Shown here: in pieces, positions 23,821-35,659 of the stretch
Position numbering within the stretch: position 1 is the stretch's first letter
How the letters are laid out: every line of letters starts with the position of its first letter
DNA from: Dioscorea cayenensis subsp. rotundata
Taxonomy: Eukaryota > Streptophyta > Magnoliopsida > Dioscoreales > Dioscoreaceae
Length of the DNA: 64,000 nt
NCBI RefSeq assembly: GCF_009730915.1
Contig: NC_052474.1
Location: 6,297,501-6,361,500 of the forward strand
Reading direction: 5' to 3'
The notes under the pieces: generated by a model
What the model saw: only the letters and a program-made list of their open reading frames with translations
Told to the model about the DNA's origin: nothing
Database searches by the model: none
Program-made: the position numbers and the translations under genes

Positions 23821-26800
23821 CTATAGCTTCTTAGGAAGATTGTATGTTTGCTTTAAGAATTTGGAAGCAGCCTTATCATTTCTATGACAAAGAACGCGAA
23901 GAACCGTATTAGCGTCGTTTGGGCTCCAATAACCAGTAGTTGGAGGTGGAGAGGTGGATTTGGCTACAGAACCATGAACCTCTGTTATCATCTGTTTGTA
24001 GCGTTCAATTAAGGTAGCAGTATCAAACTGGTGAAGATTTAGTACATTTTCCACTTTGGTGGAAGTTTTTTCAACCAATTCTTCAGGCAACTCATCCAAA
24101 AATAAGTCCTTGAGATCTTTGAAATCATCTTCTAAAATATTATAGTCCTCGTGAGAGAATGCTCGAGATGGGCCACCAGCAAGAAGTACCAACAAAAACG
24201 CATCGAATGAGGTTTTCATTAATGCTGTTAAGGCATGATCATGCACCCTGATGTTCACATTGTCTGATATTATCCCCAGGGTAGTTTCGAGTTCCTTCAG
24301 CAAAGGTTTTATCCTGGAAGAAGCAGGCCCTCCAACATACAAATTATCCCATAAAACAGGACTCAGATCATGAAAAATCACCTTATTTGCTGTTGATTCA
24401 CATAATTGTTTAATTCCTTCCTGACAAGCAACTCGAGAGAGGTCAAACTTGATGTCTGATCCACTTGAAATACAAGATTGTGAAGATACAGCATTCCTTA
24501 GACATTTAATTATCTTGGTCTCAAGATTCTCCAATTTCATGCCGATTTGATGAATGGTATTCATGCCAACACAAAGCTGAAGAATACCAAATGGAGTTTT
24601 TTTGTTCACAATTCCAGATTGTGATTTCCACATTGTCTCATTTTGATCTTGGTCTATCTTCTTCCTGAATTTTGAACCAGTCTGACATCGAGTTAATGTT
24701 GGATATGCTGGAACATAATTATGTTGGGTTCCTGCTTCGAGAGGATTAGTTAGAGAAGGTAGCAGTCATAAACATGAAGCAAGCAGCTTTTGTTTCAAAA
24801 CTTACCACAGCCTAACTTTGTTTCCGAAACAAAATACTGCAGACTCTTATCGAGTCCATGCACCAAATCTGGAAGAAAGGCTGAATGCGTCACTATAGGT
24901 AGCTTAAAAAATGCATCTAAAGTCTCATCAACCATCCTTACAACTTCAAAAGCAGAGGGAGCAAAATTCTCATTGTTTGCCCTTGACTTCCAAATCTGTA
25001 CAGATAAAATGTGAAGTTACATGCATCTTGTATTGCACCAAGTTGATGTCAATCCAGCATTCGACATGAAAGTTCATTGAAGTCAATAAGGGAATTAACA
25101 AACAATTCAGATTAAAAACTTAATAAAAAAAAAGGACTGATATAGAACATCACAAGTAGGACCTGTGAAGCACACTCAAATACATAAAAATTACAGGAGA
25201 GTGCAGGAGATAAATATTAAATTTGGCATAGCATGTTTTTTAACTAGTACAATGGCATTTTGAGATTTAAATTTTTTGCATCAAATTCACAGAATCAGTG
25301 AGGGTTTGTTTCTTAATTATATTAATAACAAAAATGACTATTATATTCCGCATAGCATGTTGTTTAATTAGTACCAAGGTAGCTTGAGATTTATGTATTT
25401 ATTTATTTTTAAGCGTGTAACTTAGCAAAATTGCCACTACAAAAAAGTGTTCAGATCAAGCACATTTTCCATTTTCTAGTGCGGAAATGTGATTTGCACA
25501 TATTTCTCAAGAAATATGATAAGCCTGAGATGAACAACATTAGCCAGAATCATAGCAACATGCATCATATAAGCTCATGCTGGGATTAAGCTACCATCTA
25601 TGGAGATGAATAATCAAAGGTCAAAGAAGAAGTTGAGTCAAACCTCTTGTAAATTCCTGTCAGCCCACTCCTTCAGTTGGCCTACTCTTCTCTTTATCCA
25701 TGATCGCACAATGTTGGCAAGTGCAGTTTCAGTATCATAATGACGCATCTCATGGATTAATTTTCTCACTCCATCATCATGATCAGCAGAATCCTTAACT
25801 GCCATTAGCATAAGTTCTTCCTCTAGTTTTTCAGCCGCTTTCAGTACTTGAACTAACTCAGGTGTGAGTTCCATGGCACTGGATACAAACTGCTTTAACT
25901 CATTTCCATAGCAAGTATGAAGAGTAGCAGCAGCAACCCCTGCAGCGAGAGGATGCCATTTTCTCAATATTGGACTAAACATCTCATTTTCTTTACGAGC
26001 CAAATCTCCAACATCTGCTGCAAGGATTAAAAGAACTGGGGTTGGCTGGGATTTTGAGGCACACTGACTCGAGTATACTTTTTCCATTTTCTGCATTAGA
26101 TGATATAAAATCAAATCATTATGTGAAAATTGTCAAAGGAGACAGCTGTAGCAGCATCTAGTCATCAAAAAAACCAGAAAAGAACAATTAGAAGGAATGA
26201 AAATCTGAACTTTAGTGCCAATTTCTGATAAGAGAAGGCTGGATGATCTACACATTTGCCCTGAGGATGCAGTAAAAAGTGGGCAAGCATATATCTTGCT
26301 TAAAAATCAAGGGTAGAATACATAATATTTCTTTCACATTTGGCGAGCGTTTCTACGAATGTGTGCATGCTGCAAAAATGTTCTTTTTAGAAAAGATAAT
26401 TCAGTGTGGTGTCATTTATTTCATTTGGTCCAAACAACCAAAAGGGAAAGCACGCTAGTTTGTTATTCAGTGAGGAAAGATAACCTGAGCGAAAGCAGTG
26501 CGAAGTGATGAGCGAATATAGGCTTCAGTCTTGCTTTGAGCAACATCCAATTCTTCTGTTCTCTTGTGATGAGACTTGGGTGACATAATTTCTGCTAATA
26601 TTTTAGCAACCAACACCCCTAAAGAGAGAATACCCTGCATGGAATCAATGTTAGCAGTACTGAATGTATCATGATACCCGAAAAGTCTCTTCTCTGTCCA
26701 ACCCATTATCGAACTCAAGGTTGACCTCAATATATTTAAATGGGCAGTATGCTTTGTTACTTTAGCATCCTGTCCAACTTCAGTTAACAGGTTAGCAGCA

Positions 26801-29109
26801 GAACACAGTAGATCAGTTTCTGCTTGTCTAGTTGTGATGTAATGATGAAAGAAAAGCCACGAAAGACAGAGATTGTGCAGCATCTTGTTTACACCAAGGA
26901 TAACCCAGGTCTTTTTTATCAATTCCATTATTTCAGCATTCTCCTCAGTTATTGATCCTACATCACTATAATAGCAAGCTGCTAATAATCTTTGATATAA
27001 ATATAGATTGAGTGGACTCCCATCTGCCCAGTGGTAGGTGTCAGGAGACGATCCATCAAGTGATCTGCAAGCAAGATTTGTAACAGAACTTTTGAGGATC
27101 TGCATTGATTCAAAATTCTTTTCTGTTCCAAGTGGTCGCTCCAAAGCTCCATGTATGATCTGCTGGAGTTGTTGTGCAGCAAAATCTCCTTTTCCTAAGG
27201 GAATATAAGGATGTAATAGCAACCCGAGCTCAAGAATTTTTAATTTCCTCATTTGCCATAATTCATATTCTTGCTGGCTTGGGAAATCTGAAGCCTTTAG
27301 TTGATGAAGTAACTCCAAAGGCAAAACCATAGATTCTGCACGCTTCCCTAGCTATTTGGTGCACAAATGCTTCAATTAATATTGATAAAAAACCAATAAA
27401 CGATAATACCAACAATCAATCTCAAAGACATGCAATCGAAGAGAATGACAGGCAAAGTAGCAAGTTAACTTTTGAGAGATCTATGAAATAAAATAGGAAT
27501 AACATATGCCCTTGCCAGATGCATAACTCGGAAGTTCTTGTCAGCTGAAAGAGAATCAGAAAGTAAACAAAAGGATAGCAGGGATGTTGTATAACATGAC
27601 ATATCAGGGATGCCGAATATTTGGTTGTATTTTCTAGCAACGTACACTCATTGATTCACTGACTATCAAGATAAGACAGCTAATATAAATAAAATGCAAT
27701 GCGTGATCATCAATTTTCAAGAGCCAGTTACCCAGCAAAGATATCAAATGATAACATAATTTACAAAAAGCTATGCAAAACTTCATAATGCTACCATTTC
27801 AGAGTCATATAACAGCCTTAAATAGTCCAAATAACTGAGGATTATCTCACTGTAAATATTGTTTAAGTTAAGACCTCCCCATTTCCAGACTTCAGTTTAT
27901 GTTTTTCCTGTATTAACATAGAGAATGTGCACGGCGATAGACAACATTTCCAAATAATCATGGAATTTCTCCAACAGTAGATATATAAGCTCTTTCGAAC
28001 TTTAATATCATGAAACAAGGTCGGAAACATATAAGCATGCCATGAAACAGACAACTCAAATGACATGAAACAAAATGCTGATTCACAAGATTTACATAAT
28101 ATCCAAAAGAAGTTTCCCTATTTATGGTAAAAGCCTTGTGAGTAAAGCAATAAGAACAGTAAAATATTTAAGTCACCACCAACTTTTTTAACCAGCTTTA
28201 CAACTTAAATATTCACATATCTATCAGTGATCAAGGCTCGCAATCCATATATATATATATATATGCTCCAATATTAGAAAAGAAATGTAAAACCTAAAAA
28301 TAGTACAGAGCTTTATCAAAAGGTACAGAAAGCATTTCAGAATTATACTACATAAACGTGAAAACTTAAAACCTTTGAGCAATGGATCATGCACCATATA
28401 GAACTTGTGCGTAGACAGACAAAGTTTCAAGCTACAGTTTCATACATATAAAAATCCTACTATTAACACTAAATTTTTTTAAAAAAATCAATTAATTCAA
28501 CCAATCAGCATACTAAAATCAATTTAATAACTGAGTACTTGATTATATATTAAAAAAAAAAATCAACTCATATATCACACAAGTCACAAGCACAAACCAA
28601 AGGTAAGCCAAAGAATTGGGAAATAGAACTGAAAACCCTAAATCTCATCTCACCTTTCCGGCGACGATTTTGATCAAAGCCCGCCGCAACCGCTCATCCG
28701 TCTGCTCGGACACCCCCATTCGCACTCTCATTAGTTCCCCAATCGTCGTAGGCCGCTTGGGAGGCTTGGCAGGGCTTCCCTTCGAGGATTTCAGCCCCAA
28801 CGCCTTCTTCATCTTGCTCGCCATCGCCGACGTCAGAGATCGATCCCCTCGCTCGACCACGGGAGTGTAGACTAGGGGCTTGGAGCTGGTGGTTCGGCAA
28901 GCGGCGATAAAGATCTCATAGGCGGACTCGCGGAGTTCCGCATCAGAAAGGGCGGAGGCAAGCTCCCCGAAGGGGGAAGGCAGGTCCGGCGGTGGAATGG
29001 AGACATCGGAGAAGTGTTGGGCTCGACCTCCGCCTCCGCCGCCGCCTCCACCGCCGGATTGGCGGCAGGAATCGGCTAGGGTTTTTCTCTCACCGAAGAG
29101 AAGCGGCAT
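23821..29109 (-). CDS. DUF810 / MUN-domain protein, UNC13-like (PATROL1 family), 5 exons
   Basis: Plant members of this family are related to the MUN domain of UNC13 tethering proteins. Arabidopsis PATROL1 helps deliver the plasma-membrane H+-ATPase in guard cells. Exons (minus strand): 29109-28654, 27351-26485, 26090-25644, 24995-24806 and 24731-23821. All are GT-AG and in phase, giving about 956 residues, near the 950-1,100 usual for the family. The N-terminus has a poly-Gly run (residues 19-28), then DLPSPFGELASALSDAELRE, YEIFIAACR and TIGELMRVRMGVSEQTDERL, and exon 2 opens LGKRAESMVLPLELLHQLK; these are family signatures. The C-terminal exon shows LWDNLYVGG, ALMKTSFDAFLLVLLAGGPSR and ends YNLPKKL. 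No signal peptide or membrane segment is evident. The exact subfamily and cargo are inference. Confidence 0.93.
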
Positions 29110-29925
29110 CGTTGAGAGACAAAGTGGATGCTTCTCTCTTTCTCTGCGATATCTTCGCGCTTCTCATCTTATTGAGTCAGTTCGGCGGTTAAGATTTTGT
29201 AATGTGCTCCCTGGAGTTTTTGAAAAATGGGATAACGTTTTGCATATTTATAGTTTAAGTGGATGAGAAACTTTCTTTTAAGCCCTTGAAATTTTTATAA
29301 ATTTTTGCTATGGTGAAAAGGTATTGATGTTGGATACAATGGATAGTTGCCTTGATAAACCCCCTTGAAATTCTTTACTTTTGTAATTTTGCCGGTTCCT
29401 GCCTGGAAGGGGGAAAAGGGGAATATATTTACTTGATATCTGTAAGGGGAGTCATCTGCCGCTCTTGGAGTCTTCCGCATGAAATGTTATATATAATAAT
29501 ATAATAATATATTTCCTCTGTTTTTTTTTATCTGAATAATTAAATTTCACATATCAATAATTATTTCACAAATTTTATAAAAAATTTGTTTTTTTTAAAT
29601 TATTCTTAATTTATACTAATTTTGAAAAAATAATAATAAATATTTTATGATATTAAAAAATAACAGATAAAAAGAAACGAAAGAAATATGAGTTAAAATA
29701 AAAAAATTTAAAACATATATAATATAATATCTAAATCCATGAAATTGGATTTTTTTTAAAAAAAAATTTATGTTGAAAAGCCAGGATGGAGATCCTGTGA
29801 GAGTGGGAAATTTCTCATCTCCGATTTCTCAATTGTTGCAAGAACAAAAAAAATTTTGTTCTAAACAAGAGAGTGAGTGAGGAGACATTTCCGTCCCCGC
29901 CTCAGCTTGTGTCCATCCCTACTCA
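29110..29925. other. 5' flank of the DUF810 gene and intergenic DNA
   Basis: No gene. The first ~150 bases are likely promoter and 5' UTR of the minus-strand DUF810 gene, without a clear TATA box. AT-rich sequence follows. Confidence 0.5.
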
Positions 29926-30965
29926 GGGCTGTAAATGAGCGGTAGAGCGAGCTTTTATCTTTGATCAAGTTTGGTTCAGATCTATTTAATCGAGCAGCTT
30001 GAGCGAGCTGTTTCTTGAGCTTCATTTTTCATGTCGAAAGCTTGGCTCGTTATTATTTTAACTGAGCTCGAGCTCTAATCAGCTTATTTCGAGCTTCAAC
30101 TCGAGCTCAACTTGTTAAGAAAGATTTCGAGCTTAACTTTGGCTCATTAGCTTAATTAAGGCTTTACTATTTTTTTATATTCAATTTTTTTATTTAGTAA
30201 AGTATTATTTAAAGCTTATTTAATGAATTATTATCAAGTGTGATTCAACTCGATTTGTGTTTGAGGATTAAAAGAATAATTTAAGCTTATTTATTGAATC
30301 ATTAAGGTTTGAGTTCAAGCTTGTTAAAAAAAATATTCATTAAATAAGTTAACAAATAATTACAATAATAACAAAATAAACATTGTGATGTAACTATCTA
30401 TAAATATTTTTTTCGATATTATTAATGATCCAATAAATAAGACATGTTCATGACACTATGAATGGTTATAGTAATGATTATTCTAAATAAAATTGGAAAT
30501 GATCTATAAAACTAGCTTTTAATTATACGATTTGTTCAAAAAGATTTAATGAGGCGAGCTTGGTGGTGTTCAAACTTGCTCATTTATCTTTACGAGCTCA
30601 TTTAACTTAATGAACTAGCTAACCGAGCTTTTGAGACTAAGCTGCCGAATAGTGTTAAGAGCCCTATATGTGTAACTCAAATTGACAATGACGACAGAGT
30701 CATATACACCTTAATATACATACATACATATATATGTATATATATAGATAAATGAGCTCACAATTGAGCTTACAAACGAGCTTGTTCATGAAAAGCGTTT
30801 CGTGAGCCCAAAGCAGACGAACTTTATCTTTGCTCAAAGCATCAGATATTAATCGAAACTGAAAATGATATTGAACTTTGACTCATTCTGATATGAGTTG
30901 ACACGACGAGCACTTATCGAAACCGAGCACCATGCTCACTGAACAACTCGGCTCAAATACACCCC
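29926..30965. mobile_element. GAGCTCGAGC-rich element, copy 2, about 1.04 kb
   Basis: The left end gggctgtaaatgagcgg and the inverted right end ggggtgtatttgagccgag are imperfect TIRs. The interior is filled with gagcttgagctc-like words near both ends and an AT-rich core with no ORF. It belongs with 9582-10025. The superfamily is not determined. Confidence 0.65.
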
Positions 30966-31283
30966 TAGTACCCTACTCCACTAAGAGGAAATCATAATCA
31001 ATGTTTTCACATAACTCCCGGACAGTCATTAAATTAAGAAAAATTTTCCTTCCCTACTTTTTTGTTTTTTTGTTTGGTTTGCATAAAACACCCTGTAAAT
31101 ATATGGAATTACAAAATCCTTGTGTTTTGTTTGAGAGGTGCCCACTTTCGCCAACTTTCTTCTTAAACTTGAAGTGCTCACTTGAGAGAGCACGAGCCAT
31201 CCTATTTTACGGGAAAGTACTCTATATTTATCTAAAATACATATAGGTCTCTGTTATCTCTCGCAAGATTAAAATTTATTATT

Positions 31284-31313
31284 CCACGTGGCTTCAATCC
31301 AGAACGTTCAAGA
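31284..31313 (+). promoter_or_regulatory. G-box and heat-shock element upstream of HSP101
   Basis: A perfect palindromic G-box CCACGTGG (31284-31291) is followed by agaacgttcaaga (31301-31313), three nGAAn/nTTCn modules in alternating orientation, i.e. a heat-shock-factor site. They lie about 215-245 bp before the HSP101 start codon. A further loose cluster, 'ctagaactctctccttctc', is at 31352-31370. Confidence 0.75.
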
Positions 31314-31424
31314 TCTTACGGGATCAATCCGACCGTCCATCTGCCTGACGCTCTAGAACTCTCTCCTTCTCTCCAGCACCTTCTCGTCTTCCCCACCAGA
31401 ACAATGGCGGACCTTCTCCTCCCC

Positions 31425-31430
31425 CTATAA
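31425..31430 (+). promoter_or_regulatory. Possible TATA box of HSP101
   Basis: CTATAA in a C-rich context, 98 bp before the ATG, would place transcription start near 31455 and leave a leader of about 70 bases. If transcription began further upstream, the ATG at 31404 would open an 8-codon upstream ORF ending at this same site; the downstream start avoids that. Confidence 0.45.
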
Positions 31431-31527
31431 CTAGCTTTACCTCCTCTTCTCCTCCCCAGAATTCCAAAGCTTGAAATCCCTAAATCTTCGCAAGTATCAG
31501 AATCATCTTTGACGATCTTTTGAAGCT

Positions 31528-34500
31528 ATGAATCCCGATAAGTTCACTCACAAGACGAACGAAGCCATTGTCGGAGCTCACGAGCTCGCCATCAACTCCG
31601 GCCATGCCCAGATCACGCCCTTACACCTTGCATCATCACTTATCTCTGAGCAAAACGGAATACTCCGACAGGCCATCGCCAACGCCGCCGGCGGTGCTGG
31701 TGATTCTGCCCCCACATCGTTCGAGCGCGTCCTCAACCAGGCTTTGAAGAAGATTCCGTCGCAGCACCCGCCTCCGGATGAGGTTCCGGCGTCGACGTCG
31801 CTCATCAAGGTTATACGGCGGGCGCAGTCGTCGCAGAAGTCCCGCGGTGACTCGCACCTCGCTGTGGATCAGATTATCCTGGGCTTGTTGGAGGATTCTC
31901 AGATTGGGGATTGTCTGAAGGAGGCCGGTATCTCTACGGCACGCGTGCGGGCGGAGGTGGAGAAGCTCCGAGGAAAGGAGGGGAAGAAGGTCGAATCTGC
32001 CTCCGGGGATACTAATTTCCAGGTTTGTTAGTAGCGCTATGCCTTTCTTTGTGAAAATTTTATGATTAATTTACATTTTTTCTATATTGTCGAATTGAAT
32101 TCTCTGGTTGAAAAAATCTTTATATGTTTTCATTCAGTATCCAATTTCTCTGTTTTAGATACTTGTTTGTTAGAGATACTAAAAACAGATGTTTGTTGGT
32201 GTAGATAATGAGGTGTTGTTGTTAACGAGACTTGCTTGGAATACATTCTATTATGAAAATGATAAACTAGCGAATGCTGAGAAACTAAATTTAGTATTTT
32301 TAAGGCCATTTTTTGTTCGGCAGTAGAAGTTCTTAGTTTTTAGTTGTTGAATTATTATGGTTTCTTCTGTAATAGAGAAAACCAAGAGCAATGTACTGTT
32401 CATTAGCATACTGAAATTTTCATTACCAGATGCTCAATCGCATCTCTCTAATACTCTTATTCCCTGTAAATGTTTCTTGTTAATGAGTATTAGCCGTTAG
32501 TCTATAGTTTGTTGAGTGAGATTGCCAGGAATGCTTTCTAGTTTTCATACGTGCTCATTTTGATTGCAAGTTTGCCTGAAAGCTGAAATTTTGACAATGT
32601 TTGCAGGCTCTGAAGACATACGGTCGTGACCTTGTGGAGCAGGCTGGGAAGCTTGATCCTGTTATTGGGCGCGATGAAGAGATTCGGAGAGTTATCAGGA
32701 TACTTTCTAGGAGGACCAAGAATAACCCTGTGCTTATTGGTGAGCCTGGTGTCGGCAAAACAGCTGTAGTGGAAGGCTTGGCTCAGAGAATTGTGAGAGG
32801 AGATGTTCCCAGCAATCTTGAGGATGTGAGGCTGGTGGCACTTGACATGGGTGCTCTTGTGGCTGGTGCAAAGTACCGGGGTGAGTTTGAGGAGCGGCTC
32901 AAGGCCGTGCTCAAAGAAGTAGAAGATGCTGACGGGAAGGTTATTCTATTCATCGATGAGATTCATCTTGTTCTTGGTGCCGGCCGAACTGAGGGCTCTA
33001 TGGATGCGGCTAACCTCTTCAAGCCGATGCTGGCAAGGGGCCAGTTGCGTTGCATTGGTGCTACAACCTTGGAGGAGTACAGGAAGTATGTGGAGAAGGA
33101 TGCTGCATTTGAGCGCCGTTTCCAGCAAGTCTATGTGGCTGAGCCAAGTGTGCCGGATACAATTAGCATACTTCGTGGGTTAAAGGAAAAGTATGAAGGA
33201 CACCATGGTGTTCGAATCCAAGATAGAGCTCTTGTGGTTGCTGCTCAGCTTTCAAGTCGGTATATCACTGGTAAGCTGATTGCCTACCTTTCTGAGGCTT
33301 TAAGATTTGATATCGATTATTTGCTTAATGTAGGTTGAGAGGAGTGTTTGAGGCCTTCCATGATAAGTGTGTTTCTGATATATATTTTTTTCCTTCTTTA
33401 TTGTTTAGGTCGCCATCTCCCTGACAAGGCCATTGATCTGGTTGATGAGGCTTGTGCCAATGTCAGAGTGCAGCTTGATAGCCAGCCAGAGGAGATTGAT
33501 AATCTAGAAAGGAAAAGAATTCAATTAGAAGTTGAGTTGCATGCTCTTGAGAAGGAGAAGGATAAAGCCAGTAAAGCTCGGCTTGTGGAAGTGAGTAATT
33601 TGTGTTTGATAAAGACTCTGATAGATGTTCAGGATTTTCTGTGACAGTTATTGAAATCTATGTTATCATCTGTTTCAGGTGAGAAGGGAATTAGATGATC
33701 TAAGAGACAAGCTGCAACCATTGAAAATGAAGTACATGAAGGAGAAGGAAAGAATTGATGAGATTCGAAGATTGAAGCAAAAGCGTGAGGAGCTCTTGTT
33801 CTCTTTACAAGAGGCAGAGCGCAGGATGGATTTGGCTCGTGTTGCAGACCTGCGATACGGTGCCCTTCAAGAGGTTGATGCTGCAATTGCCAAACTAGAA
33901 GGGGAAACTGGGGAGAACTTAATGCTAACAGAGACTGTCGGTCCTGATCAGATTGCAGAGGTATGTATTTATTAACAAAACCATCAACAGAGCTGAGTTT
34001 GATGTCTAGTTGTTTTTACTGAGTTTGCAATACTTTGTTTGTGCAGGTGGTGAGTCGCTGGACAGGCATCCCTGTGACCAGGCTTGGCCAAAATGATAAG
34101 GAAAGGTTGATAGGCCTAGCCGAAAGGCTGCACAAAAGAGTTGTTGGCCAGGACCAGGCGGTGGATGCTGTCGCAGAGGCGGTCTTGAGATCCAGAGCTG
34201 GCTTGGGTCGGCCGCAACAGCCTACTGGTTCTTTCCTCTTCTTGGGCCCCACTGGTGTTGGCAAAACAGAGCTTGCCAAAGCCCTTGCCGAGCAGCTCTT
34301 TGATGATGAGAACCTTCTTGTTCGGATTGATATGTCTGAGTACATGGAGCAGCATTCAGTTGCACGACTCATCGGTGCCCCACCTGGGTAAGTACTAATT
34401 CCTTCTCCCTGCATTTATATGGATCCTTTTGTTCTCTCAACTCAAGTCTAATGCCCACTTGATTTTCAGGTACGTTGGTCATGATGAAGGTGGGCAGCTG

Positions 34501-35434
34501 ACAGAGGCAGTGAGGAGGCGGCCATACAGTGTAGTCCTCTTTGACGAGGTGGAAAAGGCTCACATTGCTGTCTTCAACACTCTGCTTCAGGTTCTTGATG
34601 ATGGCCGTCTAACAGACGGCCAAGGCAGGACAGTTGACTTCAGCAACACTGTCATCATCATGACCTCCAACCTCGGAGCTGAGCACCTTCTTGCTGGGAT
34701 GGTTGGCAAATCATCAATGAAGATTGCCCGAGAACGAGTCATGGAAGAGGTTTGTAACAAGAATCTTCACCATAATAGAATGTTCTATAATATAGATTCT
34801 TAAAATGCTTAACACTGAATATTCATGGGCTTTGCAGGTGAGGAGGCATTTCAGGCCTGAACTACTGAACAGGCTGGATGAAATAGTAATCTTTGATCCT
34901 CTGTCCCATGATCAACTGAGGAAGGTTGCTAGGCTTCAAATGAAGGATGTTGCCGTCCGGCTTGCTGAGAGAGGCATTGCATTAGCAGTGACAGATGCTG
35001 CACTAGACATCGTCTTAGCTGAATCTTATGATCCAGTGAGTATAACATAGGTTAAGCATCTCTCAATTCAAACAAACACTATATGAACAAGTGACTAACT
35101 GATGATTGTTTTTCTTGGTATGTAGGTATATGGTGCGAGGCCTATAAGAAGATGGCTGGAGAAGAGGGTGGTCACACAACTATCCAAGATGCTTATTAGG
35201 GAAGAGATCGACGAGAACTCGACTGTCTACATTGATGCTGCTGCAAACAAAAAGGAGCTGAGTTACAAGGTGGAGAAAAATGGTGGCATGGTCAATGCTG
35301 CTACGGGGCAAAAGTCCGACGTCCTGATCGAGATCCCTAATGGTGTGGTTAAGAGTGATGCTGCTCAGGCAGTGAAGAAGATGAAGATACAGATTGATGA
35401 AGATGATGAGGAGATGGAAGAAGCTTTAGTGTGA
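31528..35434 (+). CDS. HSP101: Heat shock protein HSP101 (cytosolic ClpB disaggregase), 8 exons
   Basis: HSP101 is a hexameric AAA+ disaggregase that, with HSP70 and small HSPs, rescues aggregated protein and is needed for acquired thermotolerance. Exons: 31528-32022, 32607-33270, 33409-33590, 33679-33960, 34047-34387, 34470-34749, 34838-35035 and 35126-35434. All are GT-AG and in phase; 916 residues, as in other plant HSP101s. Order: Clp N-domain (starting [13 protein letters not shown]), Walker A GEPGVGKT (about 210-217), Walker [10 protein letters not shown], the coiled-coil middle domain encoded by exons 3-4, second Walker A GPTGVGKT (about 608-615), Walker [12 protein letters not shown], arginine-rich sensor regions and an acidic tail [12 protein letters not shown]. 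There is no transit peptide, which points to the cytosolic form rather than the plastid or mitochondrial ClpBs. Heat-shock element and G-box upstream fit heat and possibly ABA/HSF induction. Confidence 0.97.
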
Positions 35435-35637
35435 CTTGTTGTTCATTATGTCCAGCAAAGTGTGCATTTTAAGATGTTGTACTGTTTTTGCTCTTCTTCC
35501 CTTTCTCGTCACTTTGGTTGTTGTTTTTCGGAGTGTTAATTGTTTTGTGTTCTCTTTTGTTCATGTAGGTGGCTCATTTCGGTTGTAATATGCCTCCAGT
35601 TTTTTCTCACTGGAGTTGTGATCTGATATTTTGCACA

Positions 35638-35643
35638 AATAAA
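35638..35643 (+). terminator. Likely poly(A) signal of HSP101
   Basis: AATAAA about 205 bp after the stop codon, preceded by a T/G-rich stretch (35480-35600). Confidence 0.5.
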
Positions 35644-35659
35644 TGTAAATACATCAAGT

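Noticed and set aside
33348-33408. In-frame reading through an HSP101 intron
   Set aside because: A stop follows the exon 2 donor at 33271 and the next acceptor at 33407 restores the phase exactly.
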